DNA from: Streptomyces sp. SKN60
GTDB taxonomy: Bacteria > Actinomycetota > Actinomycetes > Streptomycetales > Streptomycetaceae
Reading direction: 5' to 3'
Length of the DNA stretch: 64,000 nucleotides
Assembly (NCBI RefSeq): GCF_026236535.1
Contig: NZ_JAHTMW010000008.1
Coordinates: 248,001-312,000, forward strand
Shown here piece after piece: positions 59,073 through 64,000 of the stretch. Within the stretch, counting starts at the first letter, position 1. Each line of letters starts with the position of its first letter. Below the pieces are notes generated by a model, which was not told the origin of the DNA, did not search any database, and worked only from the letters and a program-made list of their open reading frames with translations. The position numbers were made by a program, and so were the translations under genes.

Positions 59073-59297
59073 ATGACCAATCCCTTCGACGACCCGGACG
59101 GTACCTACCGCGTGCTCGCCAACGACGAGGGGCAGCACTGCCTCTGGCCGGCGGCGCTGGACGTCCCCCGGGGCTGGCACACCCGGCGGGACGCGGGCAC
59201 CCGGCAGGAATGCCTCGACTACGTCACCGAGCACTGGACGGACCTGCGCCCGGCCGGCCTGCTGCACGCGGCGGACGCGACGGGCGGCGCCCGGTGA
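59073..59297 (+). CDS. MbtH-like protein
   Basis: A 74-residue MbtH family protein, with MTNPFDDPDGTYRVLANDEGQ, SLWP-like CLWPAALDVPRGW and LDYVTEHWTDLRP. MbtH proteins bind adenylation domains and are often needed for their folding or activity; the A domains of the first NRPS are likely partners. The chosen ATG has AGGAGAAG upstream and fits the family start. An in-frame ATG at 59040 overlaps the NRPS stop and would add 11 residues. It overlaps the P450 gene by 4 bp. Confidence 0.96.
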   Translation: MTNPFDDPDGTYRVLANDEGQHCLWPAALDVPRGWHTRRDAGTRQECLDYVTEHWTDLRPAGLLHAADATGGAR

Positions 59298-60502
59298 GCG
59301 ACGCGAGGACGCCCGTCGGCGTCGACCTGCTGAATCCCGACGTCTACGCGGTGGACAACCAGCCCCGGCTGTGGCGGCGGCTGCAGAACGACTGCCCGGT
59401 CGGCTGGCACGAACCCACGCCCGGCGTCCCCGGGTTCTGGGTGCTGTCCCGGTACGCGGACATCATGGAGGTGTTCAAGGACACCACCACCTTCAGCTCG
59501 GCCCGCGGCAACATCCTGGGCACCCTGCTCGCCGGCGGCGACCCCGCCGGCGGGCAGATGCTGGCCGTCACCGACCCGCCGCACCACCGCGACCTGCGCC
59601 GCATCCTCCAGGGCGGCTTCTCGGCACGGTCGATGCGGCGCATCGCCGACAGCGTCCGCGTGGTCGCGCGACGGCTGGTCGCCGAGGCCGTGGCCCGCGG
59701 CGGCTGCGACTTCGTGGCGGACATCGCGGCGCGCATCCCGCTGGAGGCGATCTGCGAACTGCTCGCCGTCCCCGTCGAGGACCGCGCGCGCATGCTGGAG
59801 CTCACCTCGACGGCGCTCGACGCGGAGAGCACGCCGATGGAGGCCGCCAGGGCGCAGAGCGACATCATGAACTACTACGCGAAGCTGGTGCCCGAACGCC
59901 GGGCGGACCCGGGGGACGACGCCGTCAGCATGCTGGCGACCGGGGCGATCGACGGACGGCCGCTGAGCGAGGTCGAGGTCTTCCTCAACTGCTACAACCT
60001 CATCATCGGCGGCGACGAGACCACCCGCTTCTCCGGCGCCGGCGGCCTGCTCGCGCTGATCGAGCACCCGGACCAGTGGCGGCTGCTCAAGGAGCGGCCC
60101 GACGTCATCGACAGCGCCGTGGAGGAGATCGTCCGCTGGACCTCGCCCGCGCTGCACATCGCGCGCGTCGCGACCGCCGACACCACCGTCCGGGGCGCCC
60201 GGATCGCCGCGGGCGACATCGTCACGCTGTGGATCGGCGCGGCCAACCGGGACGAGGAGGTGTTCGACGACCCGTACGCCTTCGACCTGGCGCGCACGCC
60301 CAACAAGCACATGGCGTACGGCTTCGGACCCCACTTCTGCCTGGGCGGCGCGCTCGCCCGGATCGAGATGCGGATCCTCTTCGAGGAGATCCGCGACCAG
60401 GTGGGCACCGTCCGCCTGGCCGGTGACGTCGCCTACTCGCGGTCCAACTTCCTCACCGGCGTCAGCAGGCTCCCCGTCGCCTTCACCCCGAGCACCCGCT
60501 GA
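59294..60502 (+). CDS. Cytochrome P450
   Basis: A 402-residue bacterial P450. I-helix: LIIGGDETTRF; K-helix ExxR in EEIVRWTSP; heme loop YGFGPHFCLGGALARIE. The GTG start overlaps the MbtH stop by 4 bp. Located right after the assembly line, it is a candidate for a late oxidation, for example hydroxylation or desaturation of the hydroxy-acid unit (pyridomycin has a 2-hydroxy-3-methylpent-2-enoate), or for beta-hydroxylation on a carrier. The substrate cannot be read from the sequence. Confidence 0.94.
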   Translation: MSDARTPVGVDLLNPDVYAVDNQPRLWRRLQNDCPVGWHEPTPGVPGFWVLSRYADIMEVFKDTTTFSSARGNILGTLLAGGDPAGGQMLAVTDPPHHRDLRRILQGGFSARSMRRIADSVRVVARRLVAEAVARGGCDFVADIAARIPLEAICELLAVPVEDRARMLELTSTALDAESTPMEAARAQSDIMNYYAKLVPERRADPGDDAVSMLATGAIDGRPLSEVEVFLNCYNLIIGGDETTRFSGAGGLLALIEHPDQWRLLKERPDVIDSAVEEIVRWTSPALHIARVATADTTVRGARIAAGDIVTLWIGAANRDEEVFDDPYAFDLARTPNKHMAYGFGPHFCLGGALARIEMRILFEEIRDQVGTVRLAGDVAYSRSNFLTGVSRLPVAFTPSTR

Positions 60503-60524
60503 CGTCCCCGACCAAGGAAGAGGC

Positions 60525-61646
60525 ATGATGCCGAGCACCACCAGGCCCCGACTGCGCCCGGCCCTCGACGCCGTTCCCGGCTACACGCCGGCCCGCGTCC
60601 CCGCCGGCGAGGCACCGGTCCACCGGCTGGCCGCCAACGAGAGCCCCTACCCGCCGCTGCCCGGCGTCCTGGAGCGGCTCGCGGCCACCGCGGCCGACGC
60701 CCACCGCTACCCCGACTGGGGCTGCCGCGAGCTGACCGCCGAACTCGCCACACGGCTCGACGTCCCCGCCGCGCACCTCGCGGTGGGCAACGGCTCGGTC
60801 GGCCTCACCCAGCAGCTGCTGCAGATCACCACAGGACCGGGCGACGAGGTCCTCTTCGCCTGGCGCTCCTTCGAGGCGTACCCGGTGATGACCCGGCTGG
60901 CCGGCGCCGTACCGGTCCAGGTGCCGCTGACCGGCGACGAACGGCACGACCTCGAGGCCATGGCCCGGGCCGTGACCGGGCGGACCCGGCTGATCATCGT
61001 CTGCAACCCCAACAACCCGACCGGCACCGTCGTCGGCCGCGCCGCCCTGGAGACCTTCCTGGACCGGGTGCCGGCGGACGTCCTGGTGGTCCTGGACGAG
61101 GCGTACATCGAGTTCGCCGACGACCCGGACCACCCGGACGGCGTGGAGCTCTACCGGGACCGCCCCAACGTCTGCGTCCTGCGCACCTTCTCGAAGGCGC
61201 ACGGCCTCGCGGGGGTACGGGTCGGGTACGCCGTCGCGCACGAGCCGGTGGCCGCGGCCCTGCGCAAGGCCGCGGTCCCCTTCGGCGTGAGCCAGCTCGC
61301 CCAGGACGCCGCCGTCGCCTCGCTGCGGGCCGAGTCCGCGATGCGCGAACGCGTCGCCGCGCTGACGGCCGAGCGCGCCCGGGTCGTCGCGGAGCTGACG
61401 GCCCGGGGCTTGACCGTCGCCGAGACGCGGGCGAACTTCGTGTGGCTCCGACTCGGCGCCCGTACCGAGGAGTTCGCCGACGCCTGCGCCGCGGCGGGCG
61501 TGTCCGTCATGGCGTTCCCGGGCGAGGGCGTACGGGTCACCATCGGGGAGGCCGCCGCCAACGACGCGTTCCTGGGCTGTGCGTCGCGCTTCCGCACCGG
61601 GCACGCGGCGGCCGGGCACACCGGGAAGCAGGGGAGCACCGCATGA
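60525..61646 (+). CDS. HisC-like aminotransferase, proposed pyridylpyruvate aminotransferase
   Basis: A 373-residue class I/II PLP aminotransferase of the histidinol-phosphate type. Motifs: RLAANESPYPPLPGV, NGSVGLTQQLLQ, CNPNNPTGTVV, LDEAYIEFAD, Schiff-base Lys224 in RTFSKAHGLAGVRVGY, and TRANFVWLRLG. Some HisC paralogs act on phenylpyruvate and other arylpyruvates. No his genes are nearby, so amination of 3-(3-pyridyl)pyruvate to 3-(3-pyridyl)alanine is the role that the cluster needs. ATG 60525 or 60528 follows AAGGAAG. It overlaps the flavin reductase gene by 4 bp. Confidence 0.92.
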   Translation: MMPSTTRPRLRPALDAVPGYTPARVPAGEAPVHRLAANESPYPPLPGVLERLAATAADAHRYPDWGCRELTAELATRLDVPAAHLAVGNGSVGLTQQLLQITTGPGDEVLFAWRSFEAYPVMTRLAGAVPVQVPLTGDERHDLEAMARAVTGRTRLIIVCNPNNPTGTVVGRAALETFLDRVPADVLVVLDEAYIEFADDPDHPDGVELYRDRPNVCVLRTFSKAHGLAGVRVGYAVAHEPVAAALRKAAVPFGVSQLAQDAAVASLRAESAMRERVAALTAERARVVAELTARGLTVAETRANFVWLRLGARTEEFADACAAAGVSVMAFPGEGVRVTIGEAAANDAFLGCASRFRTGHAAAGHTGKQGSTA

Positions 61647-62164
61647 CCGCCACCGTGGCGGAGACCCGGTTCAAGGACGTCATGGCCGGCGTGAGCGGCC
61701 CGGTGACCGTCGTGACCGCCTTCGACCAGGGCGTGCCGCACGGCACCACGGTCACCGCGTTCGCCTCCCTCTCCCTCGACCCCCCGATGGTCACCGTCGC
61801 GCTGAGCGAGACCTCCACCCTGCTGCCCAGGATCATCCGGTCCGGACGGTTCGGCGTGAACGTGCTCGCCGCCTCCCAGGAGGAGCTGGCCGGCCGCTTC
61901 GCCCGGCGTGACGTGGACCGCTTCGCCGGCGCGGACTGGCACGCCGACAACGGGCTGCCGCGGCTCGCCGGCTGCCTCGGCTGGGTCACCTGCGACATCG
62001 CGGGGACGGTCCGGGGCGGCGACCACGTCCTGCTGCTCGGTGCGGTGACGGGCGCCCGGCGGAGCTTCCGGGAAGCGCCTCTGATCTACGTCGATCGTGC
62101 CTTCGGTACGCTCGGACCCGGCTCCAAGATCATGCCCGCTGTCACGTCAAGGACTATTTCATGA
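61643..62164 (+). CDS. Flavin reductase (FMN-binding split-barrel, HpaC type)
   Basis: A 173-residue flavin reductase. Recognisable segments are MAGVSGPVTVVTAFDQG, PHGTTVTAFASLSLDPPMVTVAL, SGRFGVNVLAASQEELAGRFA and DHVLLLGAV. It would reduce FMN or FAD with NAD(P)H for a two-component monooxygenase; the LLM enzyme at 38703 is the only visible partner in the cluster. It overlaps its neighbours on both sides by 4 bp. Confidence 0.94.
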   Translation: MTATVAETRFKDVMAGVSGPVTVVTAFDQGVPHGTTVTAFASLSLDPPMVTVALSETSTLLPRIIRSGRFGVNVLAASQEELAGRFARRDVDRFAGADWHADNGLPRLAGCLGWVTCDIAGTVRGGDHVLLLGAVTGARRSFREAPLIYVDRAFGTLGPGSKIMPAVTSRTIS

Positions 62165-63369
62165 GCGAACGCGTCATCACCCCGCGCAACCGCGGCTTCC
62201 TCTTTCTGGACGCGCACCCCGCCGGTTGCACCCGCCTGGTGAACGACATGTGGCGCTCGGCCGCCGCCCGGCCCGCCGAGGACCTCGGCGAGGACGCGCC
62301 CGTGGCCCTGGTCATCGGCTCCTCCTCCGGCTACGGCCTGGCCGCCGCGGTCGCCGGGCTCGCCCGCGCGGGCATCCGCGGCATCGGCGTCTCCTTCGAG
62401 AAGGCGCCGACCGCGCGCCGGACCGGCACCGCGGGCTGGTACCGCACCGCGGCCACCGCCGAACTGGCCCGGGAGGCCGGGCGCGAGATGTACTTCCTCA
62501 ACGGCGACGCGTTCTCCGACGACATGAAGGACCAGGTCGCCGACCTGATCGAGAAGCGTTTCGGCCGGCTCGACCACCTGATCTACTCGGTGGCGGCCCC
62601 GCGCCGCACCGACCCCGAGACGGGCGTCACCTACGCCTCGGCCCTCAAGCCGATCGGCGGCACGGCCCGTACCAAGACCCTCGTCTTCGACGAGGACGGG
62701 CAGCCGGACGTGCGGGAGGTGGCGACCGAGCCCGCCGACGAGGACGAGATCGCGCAGACGGTCGCCGTGATGGGCGGCACCGACTGGGAGCGGTGGGTGT
62801 CCCACCTGGCCGGCCGGCGGCTGCTCGCCGACGGTTTCAGCACGGCGGCCCTGTCGTACATCGGCTCTCCGCTGACGGCCGACATCTACCGGCAGGGCAC
62901 GATCGGCGCCGCCAAGGCCCATCTGGAGCAGACCGCCCGGACGCTCGACGCGCGGCTGCGCGAGCTCTGCGGGGGGCGCGCGGTGACCTCGGTCAACGGC
63001 GCCGCCGTCACGCAGTCGTCGACCGCCATTCCGGGCATCGCCCTGTACACCGGCCTGCTGCGGGGCGTCCTCGCGGACGGCATGGTGTCCCCGGTCGACC
63101 AGCTGGCGGAGCTGTGGGACCAGCTCACCGGCCGGAGCCCGCTCGTGACGGACGACGAGGGGCGGGTGCGGCTCGACACCTGGGAGCTCACGGGCGACGT
63201 GCAGGACGCCGTCGGCGACCGCTGGCGGTCCGCCACCAACGAGACCATCGCGGACCTCGCCGACCTGGACTGGTTCCGTGACAGCGTCCGCCGGCTGTAC
63301 GGCTTCAGCGTGCCCGGCGTCGACTACGCCGCCCCGGTCGAGACGGACGTCGCCTGGCCCGCTCTCTGA
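62161..63369 (+). CDS. fabV: FabV-type enoyl-ACP reductase, candidate self-resistance gene
   Basis: A 402-residue FabV/trans-2-enoyl-CoA reductase. N-terminal MSERVITPRNRGFLFLDAHP, cofactor loop LVIGSSSGYGLAAAVAG, and the long Y-x8-K catalytic motif with Tyr243 and Lys252 (IYRQGTIGAAK) that defines FabV. FabV is NADH-dependent, unrelated in detail to FabI/InhA and insensitive to inhibitors such as triclosan. No step of the proposed pathway needs enoyl reduction. Since pyridomycin inhibits InhA, a FabV encoded as the last gene of a related cluster could replace the producer's inhibited enoyl reductase. The resistance role is inference; the enzyme family is clear. Confidence 0.95.
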   Translation: MSERVITPRNRGFLFLDAHPAGCTRLVNDMWRSAAARPAEDLGEDAPVALVIGSSSGYGLAAAVAGLARAGIRGIGVSFEKAPTARRTGTAGWYRTAATAELAREAGREMYFLNGDAFSDDMKDQVADLIEKRFGRLDHLIYSVAAPRRTDPETGVTYASALKPIGGTARTKTLVFDEDGQPDVREVATEPADEDEIAQTVAVMGGTDWERWVSHLAGRRLLADGFSTAALSYIGSPLTADIYRQGTIGAAKAHLEQTARTLDARLRELCGGRAVTSVNGAAVTQSSTAIPGIALYTGLLRGVLADGMVSPVDQLAELWDQLTGRSPLVTDDEGRVRLDTWELTGDVQDAVGDRWRSATNETIADLADLDWFRDSVRRLYGFSVPGVDYAAPVETDVAWPAL

Positions 63370-63382
63370 CGACCCGGCCCGG

Positions 63383-63426
63383 CGCCGCCGCCGTGGGGAC
63401 CGCATCCGGTCCCCACGGCGGCGGCG
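63383..63426. terminator. Bidirectional terminator after fabV
   Basis: A perfect 19-bp stem, starting CGCCGCCGCCGTGGGGACC (63383-63401) and pairing with 63408-63426, with a 6-base loop, is followed by TTTCGC. It lies between the convergent fabV and metE genes, closes the right end of the biosynthetic cluster and may serve both genes. Confidence 0.9.
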
Positions 63427-63439
63427 TTTCGCGTCGGCG

Positions 63440-64000
63440 TCAGGAGCCGTCGAGCTCCTCCCGTACGGTACGGGCGGCCGCGACCAGGTGCTCCAGGGAG
63501 GCGCGGGTCTCCGGCCGGCCGCGGGTCTTCAGACCGCAGTCGGGGTTGACCCAGAGCCGGTCGGCGGGAATGGCCTCAAGTCCCCTGCGCAGCAGCTCCG
63601 TCGCCTCCGCGACGGAGGGCACGCGCGGTGCGTGGATGTCCCAGACGCCGGGTCCTGCCTCGCGCGGGTAGCCGTGGGCGGCGAGCTCCCGGGCGACCTG
63701 CATGTGGGAGCGGGCCGCCTCCAGGCTGATGACATCGGCGTCGAGGTCGTCGATGGCCTGCACGATGTCGCCGAACTCGGCGTAGCACATGTGGGTGTGG
63801 ATCTGGGTGTCCGGCCGCACCCCGCTCGTGGTCAGCCGGAACGCCTCGGTCGCCCAGGCCAGATAGGCGCCCTGGTCGGCGGCGCGCAGCGGCAGCGTCT
63901 CGCGCAGCGCGGGCTCGTCGACCTGGATCACGGCCGTCCCGGCGGCCTCCAGGTCGGTCACCTCGTCGCGCAGGGCGAGGGCGAGCTGCCGGGCGGTGTC
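63440..64000 (-). CDS. metE: Cobalamin-independent methionine synthase, C-terminal part (cut by the window edge)
   Basis: The frame is open from 64000 down to the stop at 63440, giving the last 186 residues of MetE. Signature pieces are AVIQVDEPALRE, HTHMCYAEFGDIV (catalytic His and zinc Cys), ISLEAARSHM, GPGVWDIHAPRVPS and WVNPDCGLKTR, the last with the final zinc-binding Cys. It transfers a methyl group from methyltetrahydrofolate to homocysteine. It converges on fabV and looks like ordinary chromosomal DNA outside the cluster. Confidence 0.97.
   Translation of the reverse strand, partial: DTARQLALALRDEVTDLEAAGTAVIQVDEPALRETLPLRAADQGAYLAWATEAFRLTTSGVRPDTQIHTHMCYAEFGDIVQAIDDLDADVISLEAARSHMQVARELAAHGYPREAGPGVWDIHAPRVPSVAEATELLRRGLEAIPADRLWVNPDCGLKTRGRPETRASLEHLVAAARTVREELDGS

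Overview
The window comes from a high-GC actinomycete, almost certainly Streptomyces or a close relative. Coding sequence is very GC-rich at third codon positions, GTG starts and 4-bp ATGA/GTGA overlaps are common, and it carries a SARP regulator, an Sfp-type phosphopantetheinyl transferase, an MbtH protein and modular PKS/NRPS genes. Nearly the whole window is accessory biosynthetic DNA. Functions are inferred from sequence alone; no database search was possible.

Layout. 1-4.3 kb: end of an ABC exporter gene, a membrane acyltransferase, and a two-component system. 4.2-11.5 kb (minus strand): a phosphonate operon with PEP mutase, phosphonopyruvate decarboxylase and 2-aminoethylphosphonate transaminase, together with a PlsC-type acyltransferase, a membrane fatty-acid hydroxylase and a large flavoprotein. 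This suggests a 2-aminoethylphosphonate lipid or acylated phosphonate. 11.7-14.3 kb: a P450 with a TTA codon and a SARP activator. 14.3-63.4 kb: a large NRPS/PKS cluster. 63.4 kb to the end: C-terminal part of metE.

The large cluster can be read as a pathway to a pyridomycin-type cyclodepsipeptide (pyridine acid-Thr-pyridylalanine-C-methylated C2-hydroxy acid). Branch 1 makes nicotinate from aspartate (nadB, nadA, nadC) and probably frees it from its mononucleotide with a LOG-family hydrolase. An aryl-AMP ligase and carrier protein then load it. A KS-AT-KR-DH-ACP PKS fed by a hydroxymalonyl-ACP cassette (FkbH-type, without O-methyltransferase) would give enol/keto 3-(3-pyridyl)pyruvate, and a HisC-like aminotransferase would give 3-(3-pyridyl)alanine. 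Branch 2 (DegT aminotransferase, NikD-like oxidase, LLM monooxygenase plus flavin reductase, second aryl-AMP ligase and carrier) fits lysine to 3-hydroxypicolinate as starter.

The assembly line is C-A(Thr)-T-C-A(Phe-like)-T, then KS-AT-MT-ACP, then C-(degenerate A)-acyl ligase-KR-T-TE. MbtH and a P450 follow. The last gene encodes a FabV enoyl-ACP reductase. Because pyridomycin is known to inhibit the enoyl reductase InhA, this is a strong candidate for target-bypass self-resistance.

The most interesting proposal is that the cluster builds an aromatic amino acid with a polyketide synthase: nicotinate plus hydroxymalonate gives pyridylpyruvate, then pyridylalanine.
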